Source of the DNA: Oscillospiraceae bacterium
Lineage (GTDB): Bacteria > Bacillota > Clostridia > Oscillospirales > Oscillospiraceae
Direction of reading: 5' to 3'
Length of the DNA: 64,000 bases
Assembly: GCA_021771635.1 (NCBI GenBank)
Contig: JAETOQ010000003.1
Span: forward strand, 1 to 64,000
The translations under genes and the position numbers were made by a program. The notes beneath the pieces were generated by a model. It was not told the DNA's origin. It made no database searches and worked only from the letters and a program-made list of their open reading frames with translations. Shown in pieces: positions 9,987 to 21,000 of the stretch (positions are counted from its first letter, which is position 1; each line of letters starts with the position of its first letter).

Positions 9987-10211
9987 TCACCGCTCATCCC
10001 GGAGGCCCAGGAGGTAGTCGGTACTAACATGAAAATGCTGGGCCAGTGCGATCACGGTAAGCGCGGGAATGTTCACCTGCCCATACTCAATTTTTTGATA
10101 GTTGCTGGTAGTACAGCCCAGGGATTCTGCCATGGCTTTTTGGGTTTCACCGGATTCCATGCGCAAAGCCTGCAAACGCCGTCCTAAGATGGTTAGAAAA
10201 TTTTGTTCCAT
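9987..10211 (-). CDS. XRE-family HTH regulator, 74 aa
   Basis: LQALRMESGETQKAMAESLGCTTSNYQKIEYGQVNIPALTVIALAQHFHVSTDYLLGL. Confidence 0.9.
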   Translation of the reverse strand: MEQNFLTILGRRLQALRMESGETQKAMAESLGCTTSNYQKIEYGQVNIPALTVIALAQHFHVSTDYLLGLRDER

Positions 10212-10223
10212 GAGAGCCTCCTA

Positions 10224-10275
10224 TTGACACACAATTATATTATGTGTTATTATGGAAGCACAATAAAATTGTGCT
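10224..10275 (+). promoter_or_regulatory. Promoter with operator-like inverted repeats between the divergent XRE and small-protein genes
   Basis: TTGACA (10224-10229), TATTAT (10248-10253); inverted repeats ACACAATTATATTATGTGT (10229-10247) and AGCACAAT-AAA-ATTGTGCT (10257-10275). Confidence 0.6.
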
Positions 10276-10292
10276 ATTTGGGAGTGCTTTTT

Positions 10293-10550
10293 ATGAATGA
10301 GACTTATAACTGGCTTTATGACTATTACGCGGAGCCGCAGCTTCAAACCCTACCGGCGTTCAGCGATGAACTTCTGGAAGACTTCGCAAAGGCGGCGCCG
10401 GGATCGACAGAAATTGACCTGCTGGACCGCCTGGAAGCACTGCGGCTGGACTGGTGTACCGCCGCCTTTACAGCGGGCGTACAGCTGGGCATGGGCCTGC
10501 TGGCGCCGTATGCGCGGCAGACGGGGGCGGGCTTCTTCCGGAAGGATTAA
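10293..10550 (+). CDS. Small hypothetical protein (85 aa), divergent from XRE gene
   Basis: [31 protein letters not shown]... from ATG 10293 preceded by GGAGTG. Confidence 0.7.
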   Translation: MNETYNWLYDYYAEPQLQTLPAFSDELLEDFAKAAPGSTEIDLLDRLEALRLDWCTAAFTAGVQLGMGLLAPYARQTGAGFFRKD

Positions 10551-12412
10551 CGCTCCAAATAGATCATCAATGCCGTCACATCCGCCGGGGACACGCCGGA
10601 GATGCGGCTGGCCTGCCCCAGGTCCAGAGGGCGGACAGCGGCCAGTTTTTCCCGGGCCTCCAGCCGCAGTCCCTGAATGGCGCTGTAATCCAGATCCGGC
10701 GGCAGCTTGTGGGACTCCATTTTGCGGAAATCCTCCACCTGCTTCTGCTGGCGCTGGATATAGCCCTCGTATTTCACGCTGATCTCCACCTGTTCCGCCA
10801 CATCCGGCGGCAGTTCAGGCCGTCCGGGGTCAAAGGGGGCCAGCTCCTCGTAGTGGAGCTGGGGCCGCCGCAGCAGGGAGATGAGGGGACAGCCGTCGGT
10901 AACGTCCGCCGTGCCCTTTTCCGCCAGAAACGCGGACAGCGCGGGGCTGGGCGAGACGCCTGTGTGGGTGAGCCGCTTGATCTCCCGGTCCACGGCATCG
11001 TACTTTTCCTCCACGGCACGGAGCCGTTCCTCCGGGACCAGGCCGATCTCATAGCCGCGTTTTGTCAGCCGCTGGTCGGCGTTGTCCTGCCGCAGCAGCA
11101 GGCGGTATTCGCTGCGGGAGGTCATGATGCGGTAGGGCTCATTGGTTCCCTTGGTCACCAGGTCGTCGATGAGGGTGCCGATATAGGACTCCGACCGGGA
11201 CAGGACGAAATCGCCCTCGCCCCGCAGCTTCCGGACGGCGTTGACACCGGCCACAAAGCCCTGGACGGCGGCCTCCTCATAGCCGGAGGAGCCGTTGAAC
11301 TGCCCCGCGCCATAGAGGCCGGACACGGCTTTCACCTCCAGCGTGGCCCGCAGGGCCAGGGGATCGATGCAGTCGTACTCGATGGCATAGGCGGGCCGGG
11401 TCATCACGGCGTGACGCAGGCCCGGCACGCTGTGGAGCATTTGAATTTGGACCTCCTCGGGCATGGAGGAGGAGAAGCCCTGGATGTACAGTTCCTCGGT
11501 ATTCAGCCCCATGGGTTCCACAAAGAGCTGGTGGCGGAGCTTGTCCGGGAAGCGGACGATTTTTGTCTCGAAGGAGGGGCAGTACCGGGGGCCGACGCCC
11601 TCGATGAGGCCGGAGTACATGGGCGCCCGGTCCAGATTTTCCTGGACGATGCGCTTCGTCTCCTCCGTGGTCCAGGTGAGCCAGCAGACAGCCCGGTTTT
11701 CCGGCTGGGCCGGGGTGGAGTAGGAGAAAGGCACCGGCAGGTCATCGCCGGGCTGGACCTCCATCTCGTCAAAGTCCACGGTCGCCGCGTGTACGCGGGG
11801 CGGAGTGCCGGTCTTGAACCGCCGCAGGGGCAGGCCCAGCTTCAAAAGGGAGTCCGTCAGCCGCAGAGCGGCGTGCATCCCGTCGGGGCCGGAGTCCTCC
11901 ACGCACTCGCCCACGATGGTCCGGCCCGCCAGATAGGTGCCGGTGGCAAGGATCACAGCCCGCACGTCAAACACCGCGCCGGTGGACAGAACGACGGAAG
12001 AGACCGCGTCGTTCTCCACCCGGACCTCCACCACCTCGCCCTGGCGGACGGTCAGATGGTCCTGCCGCTCCAGAGTCTGCTTCATCCGCTCCTGGTATTT
12101 CCGGCGGTCCGCCTGGGCCCGGAGGCTCCACACGGCGGGGCCCTTGCCCTTGTTTAAAAGGCGGTATTGGATGCAGCACGCGTCGGCGGCCCTTGCCATC
12201 TCACCGCCCAGGGCGTCCAGCTCCCGGACCAGGTGGCCCTTGCCGGTGCCGCCGATGGCGGGGTTGCAGGGCATGTTGCCCACGGCGTCCAGATTGATGG
12301 TGAACACGATGGTCTCCATCCCCAGCCGGGCGGCGGCCAGAGCGGCCTCAATGCCGGCGTGGCCGGCGCCGATGACGGCAATATCAAATTGTCCGGCGTG
12401 AAATTCGGTCAT
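10547..12412 (-). CDS. mnmG: tRNA uridine-5-carboxymethylaminomethyl modification enzyme MnmG (GidA)
   Basis: [26 protein letters not shown] motif; [37 protein letters not shown]. Confidence 0.98.
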   Translation of the reverse strand: MTEFHAGQFDIAVIGAGHAGIEAALAAARLGMETIVFTINLDAVGNMPCNPAIGGTGKGHLVRELDALGGEMARAADACCIQYRLLNKGKGPAVWSLRAQADRRKYQERMKQTLERQDHLTVRQGEVVEVRVENDAVSSVVLSTGAVFDVRAVILATGTYLAGRTIVGECVEDSGPDGMHAALRLTDSLLKLGLPLRRFKTGTPPRVHAATVDFDEMEVQPGDDLPVPFSYSTPAQPENRAVCWLTWTTEETKRIVQENLDRAPMYSGLIEGVGPRYCPSFETKIVRFPDKLRHQLFVEPMGLNTEELYIQGFSSSMPEEVQIQMLHSVPGLRHAVMTRPAYAIEYDCIDPLALRATLEVKAVSGLYGAGQFNGSSGYEEAAVQGFVAGVNAVRKLRGEGDFVLSRSESYIGTLIDDLVTKGTNEPYRIMTSRSEYRLLLRQDNADQRLTKRGYEIGLVPEERLRAVEEKYDAVDREIKRLTHTGVSPSPALSAFLAEKGTADVTDGCPLISLLRRPQLHYEELAPFDPGRPELPPDVAEQVEISVKYEGYIQRQQKQVEDFRKMESHKLPPDLDYSAIQGLRLEAREKLAAVRPLDLGQASRISGVSPADVTALMIYLER

Positions 12413-12428
12413 GGGACGGTGGTTCCTT

Positions 12429-12641
12429 TCAGCGTTTCAGCTCACGGATGTCCGTGCGGCCCATCAGCCAGTCCACGGACACGTCAAAAAAGTCCGCGAT
12501 ATGCAGCAGATTGTCAAAACCCGGCTTGGCTCCCAGTTCCAGGTCCTGATATCCACGGGCCGACATACCTACCTCTTTTGCAATTTCTGCCTGTGAGAGC
12601 TTCCGCTCTTTTCGCAGGGCACGGATTTTTTCAGCAAACAT
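12429..12641 (-). CDS. XRE-family HTH regulator
   Basis: [64 protein letters not shown]. Confidence 0.9.
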   Translation of the reverse strand: MFAEKIRALRKERKLSQAEIAKEVGMSARGYQDLELGAKPGFDNLLHIADFFDVSVDWLMGRTDIRELKR

Positions 12642-12660
12642 GGTCATCCTCCTCTTGACA

Positions 12661-12711
12661 CGCACTCGGATGTGCGGCATAGTAGTATAAAACAACACAC
12701 TCGAATGTGTG
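12661..12711. promoter_or_regulatory. Twin operator sequence between divergent XRE and small gene
   Basis: CGCACTCGGATGTGCG (12661-12676) and CACACTCGAATGTGTG (12696-12711), same inverted-repeat pattern, 35 bp centre to centre; TTGACA immediately upstream (12655-12660). Confidence 0.65.
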
Positions 12712-12748
12712 AAATTTTAAAATTATGCTAAGCGGGAGGGATTCATGT

Positions 12749-12934
12749 ATGAATGGCTTCTACAATATCCCCGAGGTCATGGAAGAGCTTTTTCTTGCCT
12801 GGGTTCCCGGCCCGGACCCGTGTCAATGGCCGGAGCACCTGCGGGAGGACCCGGTCCGGGGGTATGGGCTGTACTGCTTTTATCAGGGGCTCTCCCTGGG
12901 GGTGCGGTTGGAAGATGCCTGCCGTCAGGGCTGA
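12749..12934 (+). CDS. Small hypothetical protein (about 61 aa), divergent from XRE gene
   Basis: MNGFYNIPEVMEELFLAWVPGPDPCQWPEHLREDPVRGYGLYCFYQGLSLGVRLEDACRQG; exact start and frame uncertain (ATG at 12745 in another frame). Confidence 0.5.
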   Translation: MNGFYNIPEVMEELFLAWVPGPDPCQWPEHLREDPVRGYGLYCFYQGLSLGVRLEDACRQG

Positions 12935-13794
12935 CCGGCGGCCCGGCGCAGCGTCACCACCGCCACCTCCGGCCGGTTGAACAGGCGGAAGGTGGAGCCG
13001 GAGTTGCCCAGTCCCCGGGTGACGAACAGGGCGGAGCCGCTTTCCTCGTAAAGCCCCGCCGTGTAGGAGGGGAACAGGGTGCGTTCCACGGAGATCAGCC
13101 CGTCGGTAAAGGGCAGGCGCACCAGTCCGCCGTGGCCGTGGCCGGAGACCACCAGGTCCGCTCCCAGCAGACTGTAATGCTCCGGGAAGTAATTATTCCT
13201 ATGGGCCAGCAGGATCCAGAAGGGATCGCCGTATGCGGCGTAGACCTCAGCCGCCACGGTCTCCGGCGGCTTCTGGTCCGCGTAGCCGTTGGGATCGTCG
13301 ATGCCCGCCAGCACGATGGTGCTGCCATTTCGCTCTAATTGTAAAGACTGGTTGGACAGGACCGTCATGCCGTGGGCCGTCAAGGTCTCCTTCAGCTCCG
13401 GCACATCGCCGATGGCCCACTCATGGTTGCCTGTGATATAGTAGGCGGGAGCGATGGCGGACAGTCCCTCCGCCACGGTGGCGGCGTAATCCGCGGGGAT
13501 GTCATGAAAGGAGTCCAGCAGGTCCCCCACCAGAAAGATGTATTCCGGCGTTTCCGCCCGAACGGCATCCAGAAGCTCCGCGTTGTCCTCGCCGAAACAG
13601 GCGGTGTGCAGATCGCCCAGCACCACGATCCGGCAGCCGTCAAACCCATCGGGCAGGTCCGTGAAAGATGGTTCAAAATGCGTGATCTGCAGAGCGCGGT
13701 TGTCCCACCGGATGAAGAGCGCGGCCAGGACACCGGCCAGCAGCAGCGTCAAAGCCGTCCGCAGGGCCCTGCGCTTCCGCACATGCTTTGCCAT
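12925..13794 (-). CDS. Metallophosphoesterase (YkuE/YaeI-like)
   Basis: IVVLGDLHTACFG; FLVGDLLDSF; YYITGNHEW; VVSGHGHGGLVRLP; start chosen at MAKHVRKRRALR. Confidence 0.88.
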   Translation of the reverse strand: MAKHVRKRRALRTALTLLLAGVLAALFIRWDNRALQITHFEPSFTDLPDGFDGCRIVVLGDLHTACFGEDNAELLDAVRAETPEYIFLVGDLLDSFHDIPADYAATVAEGLSAIAPAYYITGNHEWAIGDVPELKETLTAHGMTVLSNQSLQLERNGSTIVLAGIDDPNGYADQKPPETVAAEVYAAYGDPFWILLAHRNNYFPEHYSLLGADLVVSGHGHGGLVRLPFTDGLISVERTLFPSYTAGLYEESGSALFVTRGLGNSGSTFRLFNRPEVAVVTLRRAAGQP

Positions 13795-13853
13795 AAAAAA
13801 GCGGCCTCCTTCGCCGCAATATCGAACACACGCCAAAGACGCGAAAAAGTACG

Positions 13854-13881
13854 TTAGCCGTGCCAGATCCGGCACGGCTAA
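13854..13881. repeat. Perfect intergenic hairpin
   Basis: TTAGCCGTGCC agatcc GGCACGGCTAA. Confidence 0.6.
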
Positions 13882-14101
13882 TATTATAACATATGTAGTA
13901 TTTGTGTGGCGAGAGAAAAAATGTACAAAGAAGCGGGAAAAACAGGGGGCTGTTCCGCATTTTTCGGGGATTTTGCCCCATGGAACACCGCACGCCCCGC
14001 AGACGGTCCGGCCAACAGCGGCAAAAGGCGGAGACGCCGAAAAAGATGGTAAAATACACAAAAGCAAAAAGTGAATTTTATGTAAAGAGACGAAAAAAGC
14101 C

Positions 14102-14130
14102 TTGACTCTTCATAAAATTTGTGCTATTGT
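14102..14130 (+). promoter_or_regulatory. Putative sigma-A-type promoter
   Basis: TTGACT-17 nt-TATTGT. Confidence 0.55.
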
Positions 14131-14162
14131 GATTTCAACCTGAAAAGAAAGGAGTGACTGAT

Positions 14163-14246
14163 ATTAGGATCCAAAACGTTCTGCCGCGCGGGGATATTGA
14201 TGATCTGATTTTTTTGGATGATCCATGGACCTCCAGCGAGCGATAA
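14163..14246 (+). CDS. Candidate cryptic small ORF (27 aa, non-ATG start)
   Basis: AAAGGAG RBS at 14148-14154, ATT start, I/MRIQNVLPRGDIDDLIFLDDPWTSSER*, followed by a terminator. Confidence 0.25.
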   Translation: MRIQNVLPRGDIDDLIFLDDPWTSSER

Positions 14247-14258
14247 ATCAAGTGGAAG

Positions 14259-14290
14259 CCACGCCAGACAGGCGTGGGTTTTTCTTTTTT
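14259..14290 (+). terminator. Intrinsic terminator
   Basis: CCACGCC agaca GGCGTGG followed by a T-rich tract. Confidence 0.75.
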
Positions 14291-14440
14291 GCGGCACTTT
14301 CACGCGGCGGGAACGCCCATTTGCCATGGCGGCCCCAAGCGGCATTTTGGAAGAGGCCGGCTGGCGGTGCCGGCCGGCCCCCGATGGCCTTTGAAAGGAG
14401 ACTGGGCGTTCAAGGAGCCCAGCCCAGTATATGAAAGTGC
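14291..14440 (+). ncRNA. Candidate rod-like structured RNA
   Basis: Nested perfect stems GCACTTTCA/TGAAAGTGC, GAACGCCCA/TGGGCGTTC, GCCAT/ATGGC, GGCCGGC/GCCGGCC. Confidence 0.45.
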
Positions 14441-14495
14441 AAAAAAACGCAAAAAACCATAAATTTTCCACGCAAAATTTGCAAAAGCAAAAAAA

Positions 14496-14530
14496 GCCAT
14501 CCGGAAGACTTTCTTTCGGATGGCTTTTTT
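14496..14530 (+). terminator. Intrinsic (bidirectional-looking) terminator
   Basis: GCCATCCGGAA gacttt ctTTCGGATGGC TTTTTT with A-tract upstream. Confidence 0.85.
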
Positions 14531-14679
14531 CCAGAGAAACTTTGTTTTTTGCGCTACAAAAACGCAAAATTTGCGAAAATTTGCCTGGAATTGGGAACAA
14601 TTTTACCGGAAGCTAATGCTATTTTTTGGATAAAACGTAAAAAATACAACGTTTGCGCAAGAAAAGGCAAAAGTGTTAC

Positions 14680-14707
14680 TTGAAAAAACGTTCACGTGTG
14701 TTATTAT
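14680..14707 (+). promoter_or_regulatory. Putative hppA promoter
   Basis: TTGAAA-16 nt-TATTAT upstream of hppA. Confidence 0.5.
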
Positions 14708-14752
14708 GATATAGCACTGTAAAACACACAAAACCAATAAGGAGTGGAAAAA

Positions 14753-16873
<2,121 letters not shown>

Positions 16874-16906
16874 GCAGACACTGCCTGACAGCGTTCACCA
16901 CATACG

Positions 16907-16945
16907 AAAAGACGCCCCCCGTTTCCCGGCGGAGGGCGTCTTTTT
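16907..16945 (+). terminator. Intrinsic terminator downstream of hppA
   Basis: AAAAGACGCCC...GGGCGTCTTTTT. Confidence 0.85.
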
Positions 16946-16982
16946 GCATGTGGTTCATCAGGGAGTATCATGTTTGCGCATA

Positions 16983-17285
16983 TTAAAAATGGAGAAGGAG
17001 GTCCAGTGTGGCAAGCGCTGTGGCAAGAGCAGGCAGCATTGCCAAGCGGGAGACGAACCAACTTTGTGCGGCATATACTCCCTGCCGGAATTCCCGCCAC
17101 CAGATGATGAGAAGCGGCCAGGACAGCAGGTTCAAGGGCACCATGCACAGTTCAAATACCCCGTCGTCCAGATCAAACCAAATTTGAACGATCAAGAATA
17201 GAAGAACAGTTCCCATACAGAGGCAGAAAGTAAGTGTGCAACGCTTTTCCACGAACCCCATCAGCCTGTCTAAAAACGCGAGCAT
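16983..17285 (-). CDS. Small hypothetical membrane protein
   Basis: 100-aa ORF with hydrophobic segments (LTFCLCMGTVLLFLIVQIWF). Confidence 0.5.
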   Translation of the reverse strand: MLAFLDRLMGFVEKRCTLTFCLCMGTVLLFLIVQIWFDLDDGVFELCMVPLNLLSWPLLIIWWREFRQGVYAAQSWFVSRLAMLPALATALATLDLLLHF

Positions 17286-17417
17286 GCCAACGCCTCCTTT
17301 CCTTCAGAATAGCAGGCTGCCGGACAAAAAACAAGATTTCCCGCTTTGCACATTTTTCAAGAGGAAAATCCCCTAAAAATTGAGCGGGAAAAGGCCAAAA
17401 CAAATCACGCACTTCGC

Positions 17418-17446
17418 TTGACAAGGTAATCGTTTACCGATATAAT
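17418..17446 (+). promoter_or_regulatory. Consensus promoter with a LacI-family-like operator in the spacer
   Basis: TTGACA-17-TATAAT; spacer contains GGTAATCGTTTACC (17425-17438), matching the AANCGNTT core. Confidence 0.75.
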
Positions 17447-17524
17447 GTTCAGCGGAAAACCTGTGAAAGCCGCCCAAAACAGCGGTTTTTCCTAAAATAC
17501 ATATCAGGAAAGGAACGCACGAAC

Positions 17525-18217
17525 ATGATCTACTCTACCGAAGTGCAGAATATGTGCCCCGTTGCCAAGGGCGCGTACCATGGTCCAGCGCCCATCCCCG
17601 AAGAGGGCAAGTGGGTCCAGGCCAAGGAAATCAAGGATATTTCCGGCCTGACCCACGGTATCGGCTGGTGCGCCCCCCAGCAGGGCGCCTGCAAGCTGAC
17701 GCTGAATGTGAAAGACGGCATCATCGAGGAGGCTCTGGTGGAGACCATTGGCTGCTCCGGCATGACACACTCCGCCGCCATGGCCTCCGAGATCCTCATC
17801 GGCAAGACGCTGCTGGAGGCGCTGAACACCGACCTGGTGTGCGACGCCATCAACACCGCCATGCGGGAGTTGTTTTTGCAGATCGTCTATGGCCGCACCC
17901 AGACCGCGTTCTCCGAGGGCGGCCTGCCCATCGGCGCCTCCCTGGAGGACCTGGGCAAGGGCCTGCGGAGCCAGGTGGGCACCATGATGGCCACCAAGGC
18001 CAAGGGCCCCCGCTACCTGGAGATGGCCGAAGGCTATGTTACTCGCATCGCCCTGAACAAGGACGATGAGATCATTGGCTATGAATTTGTGAACTTGGGC
18101 AAGATGATGAACAGCATCAAGAAGGGGCTGGACGCCAACGCGGCGCTGGAGAAAGCCAAGGGCCACTACGGCCAGTTCGAGAATGCCGCCAAGTACATCG
18201 ACCCCCGTCACGAATAA
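17525..18217 (+). CDS. NifU/IscU-like iron-sulfur scaffold family protein (GGGtGRT-associated)
   Basis: GCSGMTHSAAMASEILIGKTLLEAL typical of NifU-N homologues; upstream of a GGGtGRT gene. Confidence 0.85.
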   Translation: MIYSTEVQNMCPVAKGAYHGPAPIPEEGKWVQAKEIKDISGLTHGIGWCAPQQGACKLTLNVKDGIIEEALVETIGCSGMTHSAAMASEILIGKTLLEALNTDLVCDAINTAMRELFLQIVYGRTQTAFSEGGLPIGASLEDLGKGLRSQVGTMMATKAKGPRYLEMAEGYVTRIALNKDDEIIGYEFVNLGKMMNSIKKGLDANAALEKAKGHYGQFENAAKYIDPRHE

Positions 18218-18236
18218 GAAAAGGAGGAATTGACCA

Positions 18237-19235
18237 ATGGCTCTGTTTGAAAGCTACGAGAGAAGAATCGACAAGATCAATTCCGTCCTGTCTCAGTACG
18301 GAATTTCCAGCGTGGAGGAGTGCCGCGACATCTGCACCGCCGCCGGCTTTGATCCCTACGAGATCGTCAAGGGCATTCAGCCCATCGCCTTTGAGAACGC
18401 CGGCTGGGCCTACTGTGTGGGCGCCGCCATCGCGCTGAAGAAGGGCGTCAGCTCTGCCGCCGAGGCGGCTGAAGCGATCGGTGAGGGCCTCCAGGCCTTC
18501 TGCATCCCCGGCTCTGTGGCCGAGGACCGCAAGGTGGGCTTGGGCCACGGCAACCTGGGCGCCATGCTGCTGCGGGATGAGACCAAGTGCTTCGCCTTCC
18601 TGGCGGGCCACGAGTCCTTTGCCGCCGCCGAGGGTGCCATCGGCATCGTCCGCAATGCCAACAAGGCCCGCAAGGAGCCCCTGCGGGTCATCCTGAACGG
18701 CCTGGGCAAGGACGCCGCCCAGATCATCAGCCGCATCAACGGCTTCACCTACGTCCAGACCAAGTTCGACTACTACACCGGCGAGCTGGCTGTCGTCAAG
18801 GAGATCCGTTACTCCGAGGGCGAGCGGGCCAACGTCCGCTGCTACGGCGCCGACGACGTCCGTGAGGGCGTTGCCATCATGCACAAGGAGGGCGTGGACG
18901 TGTCCATTACCGGCAACTCCACCAACCCCACCCGGTTCCAGCACCCCGTTGCCGGCACCTACAAGAAGGAGTGCATCGAGCAGGGCAAGAAGTACTTCTC
19001 CGTGGCCTCCGGCGGCGGCACCGGCCGCACCCTGCATCCTGACAACATGGCCGCCGGTCCCGCCAGCTACGGCATGACCGACACTATGGGCCGGATGCAC
19101 TCCGACGCCCAGTTCGCGGGCAGCTCCTCCGTCCCCGCTCATGTGGAAATGATGGGCTTTTTGGGCATGGGCAACAACCCCATGGTCGGCGCCACCGTCG
19201 CCGTGGCTGTGGCTGTTGCAGAGAGCCGGAAGTAA
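18237..19235 (+). CDS. GGGtGRT family protein
   Basis: Signature VASGGGTGRTLHPDNMAAGPASYGMTD. Confidence 0.92.
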   Translation: MALFESYERRIDKINSVLSQYGISSVEECRDICTAAGFDPYEIVKGIQPIAFENAGWAYCVGAAIALKKGVSSAAEAAEAIGEGLQAFCIPGSVAEDRKVGLGHGNLGAMLLRDETKCFAFLAGHESFAAAEGAIGIVRNANKARKEPLRVILNGLGKDAAQIISRINGFTYVQTKFDYYTGELAVVKEIRYSEGERANVRCYGADDVREGVAIMHKEGVDVSITGNSTNPTRFQHPVAGTYKKECIEQGKKYFSVASGGGTGRTLHPDNMAAGPASYGMTDTMGRMHSDAQFAGSSSVPAHVEMMGFLGMGNNPMVGATVAVAVAVAESRK

Positions 19236-19254
19236 TTTCGAATACAAAATGTAA

Positions 19255-19290
19255 AGAATCCCCGGAGTTCAACTCCGGGGATTCTTCTAT
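19255..19290 (+). terminator. Intrinsic terminator
   Basis: AGAATCCCCGGAGTT c AACTCCGGGGATTCT. Confidence 0.75.
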
Positions 19291-19295
19291 TTAAG

Positions 19296-19673
19296 TCAGG
19301 GACAGGTGACTCCGGATTTTTCTTCCAGAAATTTGATCCATTTTTCACGCTTTGTCATGGAGAGTTTATCTGTTGTAAGGCCGCTTTCCTGAGTCTCGTA
19401 AGTAATCTCGATTCCCATGGGGAAAAAGCCCTGAGAACATTTTCCAATTTGCCGGATGTTCTGGTAAGGGATGACGATGTTATCGTCCAGAGGGCCTGTT
19501 ATGCAGATCAACCTCGCTTCTGTGAAGTAGGCCCAGCCCTGTTTCCACTGTCCGATTTTCCACACCTTTTGCACATAGCTTGCCTGTAGATAATCCACAA
19601 GGGTATCATTCTGATCCATCAAACCTGCTTCCACTAGGTTTTTCTTCTGTTTTTCCTTTTTGGCGTCGTTCAT
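19296..19673 (-). CDS. Hypothetical protein, possibly PH/GRAM-like fold
   Basis: 125-aa ORF (GWAYFTEARLICITGPLDDNIVIPYQNIRQI pattern). Confidence 0.6.
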   Translation of the reverse strand: MNDAKKEKQKKNLVEAGLMDQNDTLVDYLQASYVQKVWKIGQWKQGWAYFTEARLICITGPLDDNIVIPYQNIRQIGKCSQGFFPMGIEITYETQESGLTTDKLSMTKREKWIKFLEEKSGVTCP

Positions 19674-19705
19674 TGTTATGCGTCCTTTTCGCGATGTATA
19701 AGGGA

Positions 19706-20686
19706 TCAGTCCTCACACAGGCCGGCGGTGATGATGGCCATGGAGTAGACCTCCTGGGCGTTGCAGCCGCGGCTGAGGTCGTTGATGGGGGCGTTCAGGC
19801 CCTGCAGGATGGGGCCGTAAGCCTCGAAAGAGCCCATGCGCTGGCAGATCTTGTAGCCGATGTTGCCGGCGTTGATGTCGGGGAAGATGAAGGTGTTGGC
19901 GTGACCGGCCACCTTGGAATCGGGGCACTTGGTGTGGGCCACACGGGGAGAGACAGCGGCGTCGAACTGCAGCTCGCCGTCGATGGCCAGATCGGGGGCC
20001 AGGGCCTTGGCCTTGGCGCAGGCGTTGCGCATCTTGTCCACGTCCTCGCCCTTGCCGGAGCCCAGGGTGGAGTAGCTCAGGAAAGCGACCTTGGGATCAA
20101 TGCCGAACACCTTGGCGGTGGCGGCGGTCTCCAGGGCGATCTCTACCAGCTCGTCCTCGGTGGGCTTGATGTTGATGGCGCAGTCGCCCATAGCCAGGAC
20201 CTCACGGTCGCCGGTGGCAGAGGGACGGACCAGGATGAAGCAGGAGGAGACGATCTTGTTGCCGGGCTTGGTCTTGATGATCTGCAGCGCGGGACGGACG
20301 GTGTCGGCGGTGGAGTAGGTTGCGCCGCCCAGCAGGGCGTCGGCATAGCCCATCTTCACCAGCATGGTGCCGAAGTAGTTGCCCTGCTTCAGGGCGGCGC
20401 GGCACTGCTCGTCGGTCATCTTGCCCTTGCGCAGCTCCACCATGGTGGCGACCATCTTGTCCATATCCTCGAAGGTCTCGGGATCCAGGATCTCGGCGCC
20501 GCGGATATTGAAGCCGATCTCCTCGGCGGCCTTCTGGACTTCCTCCACGCTGCCCACCAGAACGGGAGTCAGGAAAGTACCGGACAGCAGGCGGGCGGAG
20601 GCCTCCAGAATGCGGGGATCGGTGCCCTCGGTGAACACGATCTTGCGGGGATGGGCCTTTAACTTGTTGATCAAGAATTCAAACAT
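19706..20686 (-). CDS. pta: Phosphate acetyltransferase
   Basis: KIVFTEGTDPRILEAS; GGATYSTADTVRPALQIIKTKPG; GPILQGLNAPINDLSRGC. Confidence 0.96.
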   Translation of the reverse strand: MFEFLINKLKAHPRKIVFTEGTDPRILEASARLLSGTFLTPVLVGSVEEVQKAAEEIGFNIRGAEILDPETFEDMDKMVATMVELRKGKMTDEQCRAALKQGNYFGTMLVKMGYADALLGGATYSTADTVRPALQIIKTKPGNKIVSSCFILVRPSATGDREVLAMGDCAINIKPTEDELVEIALETAATAKVFGIDPKVAFLSYSTLGSGKGEDVDKMRNACAKAKALAPDLAIDGELQFDAAVSPRVAHTKCPDSKVAGHANTFIFPDINAGNIGYKICQRMGSFEAYGPILQGLNAPINDLSRGCNAQEVYSMAIITAGLCED

Positions 20687-20920
20687 TTTGATTTCCTCCA
20701 AAAATCGTCAAGATTAGGCTGAGTTGAATACTGATTTTATTATACACAACTGGTCGGCAGGGTCAATCAGAAAATGGAAATATCACCACAAAAATTTACG
20801 GATACTTCACCAATTCTTCTGTCAAATGTGCAAAACTGCCATTGCCGGACCCAATATGAACAAAGGGAACAAAAGTATCAAAACAGGGCCATTTGGAGAG
20901 GTTTCGGTCACAAATAGTGC

Positions 20921-20949
20921 TTGACGAACCTATATAAAAGGGGTATCAT
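20921..20949 (+). promoter_or_regulatory. Putative promoter of M23 peptidase gene
   Basis: TTGACG-17-TATCAT. Confidence 0.6.
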
Positions 20950-21000
20950 GAAACGGTAACAAATTGTAACTATTTTGGATGCCATTGATTCAGGAGAATT

